64,000 nt of DNA, taken from assembly GCF_014698475.1 (NCBI RefSeq), contig NZ_JACJTB010000004.1, positions 62,001 to 126,000 on the forward strand, in the 5' to 3' direction. This stretch comes from Nostoc spongiaeforme FACHB-130 (GTDB lineage: Bacteria; Cyanobacteriota; Cyanobacteriia; Cyanobacteriales; Nostocaceae). The position numbers were made by a program, and so were the translations under genes. How positions within the stretch are numbered: the first letter of the stretch is position 1; each line of letters begins with the position of its first letter. Positions 37,988 through 47,194 of this stretch are shown here, in pieces. Below the pieces are notes generated by a model. The model saw nothing but the letters and a program-made list of their open reading frames with translations, was not told the origin of the DNA and searched no databases.

Positions 37988-39238
37988 CTAACTTATAGAT
38001 TTATAGCTCGAAGTCACTAACTGACTCTCTGACACTCTACGTCCTTTGTGATTCGTTTTATTCCTTTGTCCTATGTCTTGATAACGTCTAATTTGCTTAC
38101 CAACTAACAACAACCTTGCTACTTGTTCAGCCGCATTAGTTAATAAAGTCCCTGTTTGAGAAATAGCCTCATTTAATTGACAAGGATGAGTCAAAATACT
38201 ATTGAAATAATCAATTCCTTGGTGAAAATTAATTTCTGCACCTTCGCCAATTGTTCCAACTAATGCAATCACTGGTAATTGATAACGCTTGGCACGTTTA
38301 GCAACTTCCGCCGGAATTTTACCCCGTGGCGTTTGAAAATCAATGCAACCTTCTGCTGTAATCACCAAATCAGCTTTCGGAATCAAATTATCTAATTCCA
38401 AATACTGCATTACAATATCGTAGCGTGGGTGTAATTTCGCGCCAATTAAAGCGTGCAAGCCAGTACCCAAACCACCAGAAGCACCACTACCAGGCATTTC
38501 TCGCACATCCAAACCCAAATCTGCTTTGATAACCGCAGCGTAGTGTTCTAATGCGAAAGCCATTTGTTCTACCGTTTCAGCAGATGCGCCTTTTTGCGGG
38601 CCGAAAACTCTCGCAACCCCTTTTTCACCACACAAAAGATTATGCCAGTTGCAAGCAACATCAATCTCAACTTGATTTAAACGAGAGTCCTTTGTAGATA
38701 AATCTATGCGTTGGAGTTTAACTAACTCACTGCAACCCAAACCTAAATCATTACCATGCTCATCTAGCAACTTCACTCCCAAAGCTTGCGCCATTCCCGC
38801 ACCACCGTCATTCGTGCCAGAATCACCACAGCCAACTAAAATGCGTTCTGCGCCAGCATCTAAAGCAGCCTTAATTAACTCACCTACTCCATAAGTCGTG
38901 GTTATCATAGGATTTCGCATATTAGTAGGTACCAGCCGTAACCCAGCCGCCGCAGCCATTTCTAACACTGCGGTTTTTTTCATAGTTCCACCCAAAAAGC
39001 CAAAGTGAGATTGTACTTTTTGTCCTACAGGGCCAGTTACTTCCAAGTGATGCAAGGTTCCGCCTGTGGCTGCAACTAAGGTTTTGCTAAAGCCTTCACC
39101 GCCATCTACTAAAGGTGCTTTGCAAATATTTACATCGGGTATAACTCTGGCGATACCTGTAGCAATGCAGTCAGCGACTTGTTCTGCATCAAGACTTTCT
39201 TTAAATCCAGAAGGAGCGATTAGAATGTTTAGTGTCAT
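37988..39238 (-). CDS. Glycerate kinase, type I
   Basis: The protein is a GlxK/GarK-type glycerate kinase, converting glycerate to phosphoglycerate with ATP. Hallmarks are the N-terminal APSGFKESLDAEQVADCIA, the glycine-rich VDGGEGFSKTLVAATGG near residue 44, and GSGASGGLGTGL near residue 250. In cyanobacteria it closes the photorespiratory glycolate pathway, though type I enzymes make 2-phosphoglycerate. At 416 residues it is about 30 longer than is usual; the extra C-terminal residues are encoded by DNA that looks like a dispersed intergenic repeat. A permease gene lies 64 bases upstream on the same strand. Confidence 0.9.
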   Translation of the reverse strand: MTLNILIAPSGFKESLDAEQVADCIATGIARVIPDVNICKAPLVDGGEGFSKTLVAATGGTLHHLEVTGPVGQKVQSHFGFLGGTMKKTAVLEMAAAAGLRLVPTNMRNPMITTTYGVGELIKAALDAGAERILVGCGDSGTNDGGAGMAQALGVKLLDEHGNDLGLGCSELVKLQRIDLSTKDSRLNQVEIDVACNWHNLLCGEKGVARVFGPQKGASAETVEQMAFALEHYAAVIKADLGLDVREMPGSGASGGLGTGLHALIGAKLHPRYDIVMQYLELDNLIPKADLVITAEGCIDFQTPRGKIPAEVAKRAKRYQLPVIALVGTIGEGAEINFHQGIDYFNSILTHPCQLNEAISQTGTLLTNAAEQVARLLLVGKQIRRYQDIGQRNKTNHKGRRVSESQLVTSSYKSIS

Positions 39239-39302
39239 TATTAATTTCCTGCGGCAATCCAGCCGCTTTTTTTGTCGTTAAATTTAGAGAGATGGGGAAG
39301 AA

Positions 39303-40766
39303 TTAGAGAGATAATCCTACCCAACGCCACCAGGTGTAATAAAACAGCAGAATTAAAGCCAAGTGAATCACAATCATTACTGAACTTAACCGGAGTAAAT
39401 CTGTTGGTTTAAAGCCTTCGTCGGCATCTTGATAAACCATTAATGCTTTAGAACTGACAGGAAAAGTTAGGCAATAGTCCATACCCAAAGTGCTGAGAAA
39501 TAAGACAGCAACAGGATTGATATTTAAACTGTTAGCTAGGTAAAGTAACGGCGGAATCAAAGCTGCTGCCCTAGCGGTGTGAGAAGTCATATATATGTGG
39601 GAAGTGAGAGAAATAATGGCAATTAGTAATAAAATCAAGAAGTGAGATTTGGCACTGTTGATGTCACTAAATTGAAAAATATTATTAATCAACCATCCTG
39701 AAGCACCAGAACTAATTAATGCTTTGCCTAATACTAAAGTTGCCCCAACAAAAATAATCAAATTCCAGGAAACAGCTTTGACAGCATCTTTCCATTTCAT
39801 CACTCCAAAGTTCGGCGCTGTGAGAATCATGGCACCGATGACGGTGACAGTAGCAATTTCTAAGCCATGCCATTGTTCAGTTATCCACAGTGCCAACATT
39901 AACAAAACAATCCATAATGTTTTGCGTTCTGGTATAGATAAAGATTCTGTTTGTAAATATTCCACATTTAATTTTTGTTGCAAGCGTTGTTTATCTAAAA
40001 ACAACCGCATGATTACCCAGCAAGAGGCGTAACTAGCAACGACTCCAAAAGGTAAGCCATAAAGCAACCATTGGCTAAAAGAAATACTGGTATCGGAAAT
40101 TTCTTGTAATAAATCTTGGGCGACTAAATGCGAGCCTGCACCTGTAAGCGAAACGATTGTAGAGACTAGAATTACAGTTGGCATTAATAGTGCGATCGCC
40201 CGACGAGTTTGTTGATCCTCCGTAGCATTGGCGACGCTGCGAAAAATCGGATGGGTAACAGCAGCGCGTCCTGAAGTCGAAGGAATTAAAAAAGATAGGG
40301 GAATTAAAACTGTTGTTAATAGCCAAAATAAACTGCTAATATTATGTGCTTTTGCTGCCACTATTTGAGTTAGTCTTGTAGCTAAACCTGTTTGCTTAAC
40401 TGCACCACCTAAAATAAACGCCCCTATCATTAACCAGACAACATCAGAACCCAAAGATTCAAAAAACTGTTCTTGAGAAATGCCTCCAGTTAACAGCAAC
40501 AACAGCACAGAAAATAAAGCTACATAACCAGCATTAATTGAGGTTGTTGACCATAAAATAACTGCTAGGAGAAAGACAAATATTGTCAACCGTCCTTGTA
40601 TAGATAAACCCTGCGGTATAAATACTAATACTCCAGATAGAGAAGTTAAAAATATTGCTACGATCGACTTAATCTGCCAACGGTTAGAACTGCGAAAAAA
40701 TGTACTAAGTCTCACTAATAAATTATTTATAGGAATACCCTTGTGTTGATTTACAGGTAGTTTCAT
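39303..40766 (-). CDS. SLC13/DASS-family anion permease
   Basis: The 487-residue membrane protein has about 11-12 hydrophobic helices and the paired substrate-site motifs of divalent-anion:sodium symporters. These are SFLIPSTSGRAAVTHPI near residue 160 and MTSHTARAAALIPPL in the second half. Substrates of the family are sulfate, di- and tricarboxylates and related anions. It precedes the glycerate kinase gene on the same strand with a short gap, which suggests uptake or export of an organic acid linked to glycerate metabolism; that link is inference. Confidence 0.85.
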   Translation of the reverse strand: MKLPVNQHKGIPINNLLVRLSTFFRSSNRWQIKSIVAIFLTSLSGVLVFIPQGLSIQGRLTIFVFLLAVILWSTTSINAGYVALFSVLLLLLTGGISQEQFFESLGSDVVWLMIGAFILGGAVKQTGLATRLTQIVAAKAHNISSLFWLLTTVLIPLSFLIPSTSGRAAVTHPIFRSVANATEDQQTRRAIALLMPTVILVSTIVSLTGAGSHLVAQDLLQEISDTSISFSQWLLYGLPFGVVASYASCWVIMRLFLDKQRLQQKLNVEYLQTESLSIPERKTLWIVLLMLALWITEQWHGLEIATVTVIGAMILTAPNFGVMKWKDAVKAVSWNLIIFVGATLVLGKALISSGASGWLINNIFQFSDINSAKSHFLILLLIAIISLTSHIYMTSHTARAAALIPPLLYLANSLNINPVAVLFLSTLGMDYCLTFPVSSKALMVYQDADEGFKPTDLLRLSSVMIVIHLALILLFYYTWWRWVGLSL

Positions 40767-40962
40767 TTTCTAGATTTTGCTGGAATTGATTGAGACAGCC
40801 TTATTTGTAGGTGTGTCTCCTGACTGAAATTACAGCCTGAAGTTTAACTTCCGCTTAATCTAAATTTAATTAGGGCTTTATGAGAACATAATTAAGGAAA
40901 AATGAGAAAAGTCTCATGAAACATCAGCAGTTGACTCACGTCGTCAATCTCATACTCATTCC

Positions 40963-40995
40963 AGATCCCCGACTTGTTAAACAAGTCGGGGATCT
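40963..40995. repeat. Perfect 15-bp hairpin, AGATCCCCGACTTGT family
   Basis: AGATCCCCGACTTGT, a 3-base loop and its exact complement form a stable hairpin. A relative lies at 47094-47126 with AGATACCCGACTTCTT as its arm. It is about 200 bases upstream of the permease gene and 600 downstream of DUF427, so it is more likely a mobile hairpin repeat than a local terminator. Confidence 0.7.
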
Positions 40996-41057
40996 ATTCA
41001 TAAAGAGTGCTGAGAATGATAAAATTTGCGTAGCTTGGGTGTAATGAAGCGAATTTA

Positions 41058-41119
41058 GTAGGGACGGGTTTATTTAGATCATCGTTAATTGGTGAGCATA
41101 TCTGTAAACCCGCCCCTAC
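41058..41119. repeat. 62-base inverted-repeat element
   Basis: GTAGGGACGGGTTTA at the left faces TAAACCCGCCCCTAC at the right, 15 bases with one mismatch and a loop of about 32 bases. Arms of this kind (GTAGGGGCGGGTTTA) recur between cyanobacterial genes and resemble tiny non-autonomous elements. No coding content. Confidence 0.65.
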
Positions 41120-41600
41120 TTTAAACCTTTTGGCAGAGGGTAGAATTATTTTCTAAAACCCTAATATCTCCTGCTTTGACTTGGTATGTCTTAACATTTG
41201 GCAACATAATATGTAAGTGTTAAAAGTCAAACAGTAAACTTTGGTATCAAAGTTAATTCTCTGAATTTAGCTGTGATAAATTAATAATTGAAGTTGAAAA
41301 ACTTCCCTGGCAGATTAACAGCCAATGTTCAAGTTAGTTATGAGGTAAAAACGCTGTTTAATTTGAATCTGTCTCGCATAAACGACAACACCCAACTCGA
41401 ACACTAATATTTCCTCCTTTGGGTAAACTGAGGCGTTATAACTGATAGTTGAATGTATATCGGTTAGAGCCTAAGATGAATGATGTATTTGAGGAAATCA
41501 CTAAGTGAGTAGTAGTTTGGGTGTTGTTGTTTTGAGTAGGTTATAGGTTATAGGTGACAGGTTACAGAGTTTTACTTATTTCAACTCAGCATTCAGAAAT

Positions 41601-42098
41601 TCACCATCCCCAAGTACCAGGCCCGCCTTTAAATGGCCCGACAATATTATGAGTAACCCAACCACCGTAGAAGTTTCCTGGTTGTGGTTGGACTTTTTCA
41701 CCATCTACATAACAAGCATCCATTAAATGAGCATAAAAAGCTACATGATCTTGAATAGATGCAAAAGCTGATGTTGGGCTGGGATAATACCAAGCGGCGT
41801 TTTGGGCTTCTTTATCACCAACGCGAATGGTGTAATAGCCTGCACGTCCTTTCCACTCACAAAAACTAGATTGTGGTACTGATATCAAGTATTCCATTTT
41901 GATATCTTCAGGGGGAAGGTAGTAGGAGGGGGGATGGCTGGTTTCTAAGACACGTTTGGCGTTGTGGGTGTCTGCAATGGTTACGCCATTAAAAATTATC
42001 TGTATGTGTTTGTTGACAGGTTCTAAGCGCGGGGGACGGGGATAATCCCATACTGATTCTTGTCCGGGTGCAGGTTCGATGCGTTGAGGAAAAACCAT
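41601..42098 (-). CDS. DUF427 domain protein
   Basis: The 165-residue protein fits the DUF427 family: VRIIFNGVTIADT-like strand near residue 33, PPEDIKMEYL near 63, SSFCEWKGRAGYYTI near 76 and NAAWYYPSPTSAFASIQDHVAFY near 100. The fold is a small beta-barrel; biochemical function is unknown. It has no signal peptide. The upstream HlyD gene, 99 bases away on the same strand, is probably a separate unit. Confidence 0.85.
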   Translation of the reverse strand: MVFPQRIEPAPGQESVWDYPRPPRLEPVNKHIQIIFNGVTIADTHNAKRVLETSHPPSYYLPPEDIKMEYLISVPQSSFCEWKGRAGYYTIRVGDKEAQNAAWYYPSPTSAFASIQDHVAFYAHLMDACYVDGEKVQPQPGNFYGGWVTHNIVGPFKGGPGTWGW

Positions 42099-42197
42099 AC
42101 AAGTAGGTAGAAATAAATATGCGATCGCTTTTACTTTACCGTAAAGTTATAGGTTGGTGTAAATGCGATCGCTGCAACAAAACTCAAAGCGCCAAAA

Positions 42198-43781
42198 TTA
42201 GCGTACTTCTTTTAAACTATCCACCTGCTTGGTAAACAACTCAGTAAACAGACTCATGACTGTTCTTTCTTCCCGTACCTTAATGTTAGCTGTGATTGAC
42301 ATCCCAGATTGCAAGGGTAGTTGTTTACCGTTCATTTCAAGTGCTTGCTTATCTAAGGATATTCTGGCAGGGAATCGGTAGAATTTATGAGTTTCATCCG
42401 GTGGTAAAGCATCAGAACCAACAGAAACTAATTCTCCTTTAATATCACCAAATTCGCTGAAAGGAAAAGAATCAATTCTGACATCAGCTTTCATTCCTTC
42501 CCGGACAAACCCAATATCTTGATTAGTAATAAATACTTCAGCAATATACTTATCGTTGGGGACAATTTGCAGTAATTTTTGGGTTGAATTAGCTACAAAC
42601 CCCGGATTTTTTGCTTGTACATCAAAAACTGTCCCACTCACAGGTGCGCGGAGTTCTTGGTATCTGAGATTGAGTTGAGCTTGGGAAAGTTTACTGCTAA
42701 TATCTGCTAAACGCTGTTCATTATCTAGGACAATTTTGATAAATTGGCTATCAATATCTGCGATACGCTGTTTATTTTCTGAGATTTTTTCTAAAACATT
42801 TTTACCGGAAACCGCTACAGTATTAGTGAGTTCTTGCCGTCCTCGTTCGATTTCATATTTGAGGCGTTTGTCTTCTTCTTGTAATTGGGCGACTTCGGCT
42901 TCTAGGGTTTGTACTTGTTGTTGCTGGTTGAGATATTGTAACTGAGAAATACCACCTTCTTCAGCTAGGGTTTTTAGCTTATTTAAAATCTGCTGTTGAA
43001 TCGCTAAACCTGATTGAGTGTCAGCTATTTTAACTTGGTTTTGTGTTAGTTGTTTTTTGGTTTTTTCAATTTCTAATTGTGCTGCATTGGCGCGGGTAGC
43101 TAATTCTAGTTTAGATACTTGTAGACGTTGTTGTTCATCTACGCCCAGCCCTTGAGTAGATGATGAATTTCTTAATTCTTTGCGTAACAATTCATTTTCA
43201 GCAACTAAGGCGGCGCGACTTTTCAACAGAAAAACTGCATCTGTTGGTAATCTACTGCGTAAAAATTCTAATTCTGAACCCACAGTATAACTAGAATTCA
43301 TCAAGCGGCGATAAATTTGATTTTCTCGAATCAAACTATTCCGCACTTGAATTAAAGAATTTAATTCGGCTATAGTCGCAACGGTTTCAAAGGTGAGTAA
43401 TAAATCTCCTTGGTTGACTTTTTGTCCATCTTTTACATAAACTGCTTTGACGACACCATTGACTGGTGCTTGTACTTCTTTGACTGTTCCTTGGGGTTTT
43501 AATTGACCAGTCGCAGGTACAACTTGTTCAATTTTGGCAATAAAAGCCCAAGCAATACCAAACCCAGCTAATGCTATCAAGGTCAACATAATTGTACGTG
43601 ACCAAACTGGAGACTGGCGTAAAACAACCGATTGTTCAAAGTTATCAAATCTTTGATTTATTAAAGGCTGTTGGGAAACTTGCTTTACAGATGTTAATAC
43701 AGGTGATTCGGTAGGAGTTTCTGAATGATGTTTACCGTTACCATTATTGCCATTGAGACGATTACCATTTACTTGAGTCAT
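42198..43781 (-). CDS. HlyD-family membrane fusion protein
   Basis: The 527-residue protein is a type I secretion adaptor. A cytoplasmic N-terminal tail of about 60 residues is followed by one transmembrane helix (about 62-84), a split lipoyl domain starting at TGQLKPQGTVKEVQAPVNG, a long coiled coil (about 150-370) and a beta-barrel domain near the C-terminus. It should link the inner-membrane ABC exporter encoded 47 bases upstream (43829-46825, same strand) to a TolC-type outer-membrane channel, which is not encoded here. The two genes form one operon with the exporter first. Confidence 0.9.
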   Translation of the reverse strand: MTQVNGNRLNGNNGNGKHHSETPTESPVLTSVKQVSQQPLINQRFDNFEQSVVLRQSPVWSRTIMLTLIALAGFGIAWAFIAKIEQVVPATGQLKPQGTVKEVQAPVNGVVKAVYVKDGQKVNQGDLLLTFETVATIAELNSLIQVRNSLIRENQIYRRLMNSSYTVGSELEFLRSRLPTDAVFLLKSRAALVAENELLRKELRNSSSTQGLGVDEQQRLQVSKLELATRANAAQLEIEKTKKQLTQNQVKIADTQSGLAIQQQILNKLKTLAEEGGISQLQYLNQQQQVQTLEAEVAQLQEEDKRLKYEIERGRQELTNTVAVSGKNVLEKISENKQRIADIDSQFIKIVLDNEQRLADISSKLSQAQLNLRYQELRAPVSGTVFDVQAKNPGFVANSTQKLLQIVPNDKYIAEVFITNQDIGFVREGMKADVRIDSFPFSEFGDIKGELVSVGSDALPPDETHKFYRFPARISLDKQALEMNGKQLPLQSGMSITANIKVREERTVMSLFTELFTKQVDSLKEVR

Positions 43782-43828
43782 AGCAGTTTTACCCTTTTAG
43801 GAATAATGAGTGATTAACCCTTGACTAA

Positions 43829-46825
43829 TTACAAATTAACTTCTTGCTGTTGATATAGGTAAGAATAATGACCTTTAGCAGCCATTAACTCTTGATGACT
43901 TCCTTGTTCTATGACTCGGCTTGCGTCCATGACAACGATAGTATCTGCATGGCTGACGGTGTTTAGGCGGTGGGTAATGAAAAATACTGTACTACCTTGA
44001 AAGGCTTTGGCTAAGTTTAAACAAACTTGGCGTTCTGTGGGGTAATCTAAGGCACTGGTAGCCTCATCTAAGACTAGCAGTTTTGGTCGTTGGAGTACAG
44101 AACGGGCGATCGCAATTCTTTGTCTTTGTCCCCCAGAAAGTCCCGCACCTCTTTCACCAACACGGGTATTGTAACCGTTGGGTAAGCCCATAATAAATTC
44201 ATGGGCGCAAGCCACACGGGCGGCTTCAATAATTTCTTCGGTGGTTGCTTCTGGGTTAGTTAAAGCAATATTTTCTTGTACTGTTCCGTCAAATAATAAT
44301 GTTTCTTGGGGAACGACACCTATTTGTCTTCTTAAAGAGTAAAGTTCGACTTTGGCAATATCATAACCATCAATTAAAATTCTGCCGGATTCCACATCAT
44401 ACAATCGCAGCAGTAATTTCATCATTGTACTTTTGCCAGAGCCACTCTGCCCGACGATACCAATAAATTGTCCGGTGGTAAATTCCAGGTTGATATTAGT
44501 TAGTTGTAAGGGGCCATTGGGGTTAAAGCGGAAGGAAACATTATCAAATTTCACTGCGCCTTCAATGGCTGGTAAGGGAATGTTACCTCTGTCTGCTTCC
44601 CCTTCTTCCGGGGTATCAACAATATCACTTAATCGTTCTAAAGATAAAGCAGTTTCTTGGAAGTTTTGCCAGAGTTGGGCTAAACGTAAAATTGGGCTGG
44701 TAACATAACCAGAAATAATCCGAAACGCAATTAATTCACCTAATGTCAGTTCACCTTGTAATACTAAATAAGCACCCACCCATAAAACTAGCAAACTACT
44801 GAGTTTATTTAAAAAGTTACTCGTAGAATTAGCCAAGGTTGAAGTGACAACAGTTTTAAATCCTGCGCCTACATAACGAGCATAACGCTCTTGCCAAGAA
44901 AAGCGCGATCGCAATTCGATATTTTGCGCTTTCACTGTTTGAATACCAGACATCACCTCAACTAAATAAGACTGAGTTTCGGAGTTGCGTTCGGCTTTGT
45001 TGCGTAACTGTTTACTAATTGTGGGTGAAGCGATTAAAGTAATCACCACAAATATGGGAATTGTCCCTAATCCAACTAAAGTTAGTTGCCAACTGTAAAA
45101 CAGCATCACAACTATATAAACTACAGAAAATAAGGCATCTAACCCGACAGTTAAGGCTGTCCCTGTAAGAAACTGGCGAATATTTTCTAACTCGTTGATT
45201 CTGGTTGACAATTCACCGACGGGACGGCGTTCAAAATAGCGCAGTGGTAATCTTAATAAGTGGTCAATAATTTGTGAACCCAAACCCATATCAATGCGGT
45301 TGGTTGTATCCACAAATAAATAAGTCCGCAAAGTCCCAATTACCGCTTCAAACAGTCCCACTACTAACAGTAATGCTCCCAGAACATTCAAAGTACTAAT
45401 ACTGTTTTGGACAATTACCTTGTCGATAATTAACTGAATTACCAGTGGGTTTGCCAGTTGTGCTAACTGGACAAAAAACGAAGCAATAAATACTTCAATT
45501 AACACTCGACGGTAGCGCGACAAATAAGGTAAAAACCACGATACACCAAATCTTTCTTTTGGCGTTTCTTTGGTTGCACTTAGCAGTAACACCCGCATTT
45601 GTGGCTGGTAATTGCCATCTTCGAGTTCTAAATTTGCCAGTAATTCTTTTGGTTTACAGCGTACTATACCTTGGGATGGCACACCCACAACAACATGATG
45701 TGCATCCGCCGCATACAATACAGCGAAATTACTGCGATAACGAATGAGTGCTGGTGTGGGGAGACGTTCAATTGTCGATGCGGGTAAATCTACTAACTGT
45801 GCTTTTAAACCAATTAATTCTGCGATGTAAGCACAAGCCGGGAAAGATATACTACCTTGGCGTTTAATTTGTTCCGATAAAATGCGCCGTACAACTTCTC
45901 GACGTATGGGAATTTGTAAATGCTTGGACAGCATTTGAAAACAAGCAAAAGTCGCATTGACTTCTCCACTACCACGAACAAAAGGATATTTTAGGTGCTT
46001 TTGTTTTTTTTGTGCTGGATAGTCTACCGCCGTAATTTCTTCCGGTGCGTAGGGAATATCTAACTCATCTGTAATGTCTGTTTGTGTATCATAAATAGAC
46101 TCTTCTTCAGCTTGGGAATAGTTATCTAAAAATGATAAATCTCCTGGTGCAAAACCAATTAACCTAGCAGGATTTCTCCCAGTAACTTCTATTGTGCCTG
46201 CATTTAATTCTAGGCGAGAACCGGGAGGAAAATTCTTAACTTCACCCCCACTTACAAACCAAACACTATCAATATCTAGCTGGTTAGATGATTTTTTGCC
46301 GGGTGATAAGTATTGTATTTGAGTATTGAGTAAAGCTTGCTCGGATAATTCCAGAAAATTAGTGACAGAATTGGCTTGTTTGGCGACTTGTACACCCAAA
46401 ACACTGAAAACTTCGGAAATATGGCTGTGATGTTGTCGCGTGTGAGCAAATTCTGGATATTCTGTTATGAGGCGCGAATATTCTTCAATATTTAAAGCTA
46501 AACATATCACCTCTGTGGAAGCGATCGCCACTTCACAAGGAACCTGACGCAAAAAACTAATTTCCCCAATAGCCGCACCTGGTTTGAGCAATTTTAATGT
46601 AATAGCTGCTTGGGTTTGCGGTTCATATCCCAACAGCCGTACTTGCCCTTCATATAAAAATATGACTTTTTGTGGTATTGTTTCGTTACCTATAATTTTC
46701 TGCCCAATGCGATAGCGCCAAGCTTCTAATTTTTCCGCAATACTCACAATCACTTCGGCAGGTAATTGCTCAAATCCTGCTACATTAGCAATAAAATCTT
46801 GAAAGGCGCTTTTAATATAGGTCAT
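43829..46825 (-). CDS. ABC exporter with cyclic-nucleotide-binding and dead C39-like domains
   Basis: This 998-residue protein has four modules. A cyclic-nucleotide-binding-like domain (about 15-140) includes GAAIGEISFLRQVPCEVAI. A linker follows. A C39-peptidase-like domain (about 285-405) comes next. Then comes a type I ABC exporter core with six helices and an NBD: Walker A GQSGSGKST near 797, signature LSGGQRQRIAIARS near 896, Walker B LLVLDEATS. In the C39 domain the position of the catalytic Cys is Ala (NATFACFQM in place of xCGLACLAM), so leader cleavage is not expected, as in HlyB-type exporters. It probably exports an uncleaved protein substrate with the downstream HlyD. No substrate gene is adjacent. 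Confidence 0.88.
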   Translation of the reverse strand: MTYIKSAFQDFIANVAGFEQLPAEVIVSIAEKLEAWRYRIGQKIIGNETIPQKVIFLYEGQVRLLGYEPQTQAAITLKLLKPGAAIGEISFLRQVPCEVAIASTEVICLALNIEEYSRLITEYPEFAHTRQHHSHISEVFSVLGVQVAKQANSVTNFLELSEQALLNTQIQYLSPGKKSSNQLDIDSVWFVSGGEVKNFPPGSRLELNAGTIEVTGRNPARLIGFAPGDLSFLDNYSQAEEESIYDTQTDITDELDIPYAPEEITAVDYPAQKKQKHLKYPFVRGSGEVNATFACFQMLSKHLQIPIRREVVRRILSEQIKRQGSISFPACAYIAELIGLKAQLVDLPASTIERLPTPALIRYRSNFAVLYAADAHHVVVGVPSQGIVRCKPKELLANLELEDGNYQPQMRVLLLSATKETPKERFGVSWFLPYLSRYRRVLIEVFIASFFVQLAQLANPLVIQLIIDKVIVQNSISTLNVLGALLLVVGLFEAVIGTLRTYLFVDTTNRIDMGLGSQIIDHLLRLPLRYFERRPVGELSTRINELENIRQFLTGTALTVGLDALFSVVYIVVMLFYSWQLTLVGLGTIPIFVVITLIASPTISKQLRNKAERNSETQSYLVEVMSGIQTVKAQNIELRSRFSWQERYARYVGAGFKTVVTSTLANSTSNFLNKLSSLLVLWVGAYLVLQGELTLGELIAFRIISGYVTSPILRLAQLWQNFQETALSLERLSDIVDTPEEGEADRGNIPLPAIEGAVKFDNVSFRFNPNGPLQLTNINLEFTTGQFIGIVGQSGSGKSTMMKLLLRLYDVESGRILIDGYDIAKVELYSLRRQIGVVPQETLLFDGTVQENIALTNPEATTEEIIEAARVACAHEFIMGLPNGYNTRVGERGAGLSGGQRQRIAIARSVLQRPKLLVLDEATSALDYPTERQVCLNLAKAFQGSTVFFITHRLNTVSHADTIVVMDASRVIEQGSHQELMAAKGHYSYLYQQQEVNL

Positions 46826-47194
46826 ACTTTAAATTTGATTTGATATTGGGAAAAACTTACATCTTGACTGTGATCAAGATAATCAAAAAGCAATTAATTT
46901 ATATTATGGTTCGGTTAAATAGGTCGCTTAAACTGCAACTAATAAACATACCTTCTATCCTTGTTAAATAAATTCAGTTTTTGTTATTTGATAGCTTGAT
47001 TTTTTTAGTTACAGCAAAGTCTTAATATTAATTAATATTCTCTAGCAAATTAATAATACATAGCTTATTTAACTTGAAAAATTGTGCTGACTCAGATACC
47101 CGACTTCTTCAAGAAGCCGGGTATCTGGTTGTTCACGTAAAACAAAACTATCACAACCTCGTGTATAGAAATCGTAAATTATTGGTTAAAAATT
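46826..47194. other. AT-rich intergenic upstream of the exporter gene
   Basis: No gene is seen. The region should hold the promoter of the exporter-HlyD operon (reading left) and the 3' flank of the nucleosidase gene. It contains a hairpin repeat at 47094-47126. Confidence 0.55.
47094..47126. repeat. Hairpin repeat related to 40963-40995
   Basis: AGATACCCGACTTCTT and AAGAAGCCGGGTATCT pair over 16 bases with one mismatch and almost no loop. It lies 69 bases beyond the stop of the HpnG-like gene and could terminate that transcript, but its resemblance to the hairpin at 40963 points to a dispersed family. Confidence 0.65.

Larger units (their letters stand above)
40767..41600. other. 834-base intergenic with repeats
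   Basis: I see no gene in this stretch. It holds a 15-bp perfect hairpin at 40963-40995 and a 62-base inverted-repeat element at 41058-41119. It also contains the upstream region of the permease gene (left) and the 3' flank of the DUF427 gene (right). The middle part (41120-41560) is AT-rich and featureless to me. Confidence 0.6.

Noticed and set aside
43829-46825. Calling the exporter a bacteriocin-processing (active C39) transporter or HetC
   Set aside because: The catalytic Cys of the C39 domain is replaced by Ala, and the downstream HlyD gene fits HlyB-type secretion better.
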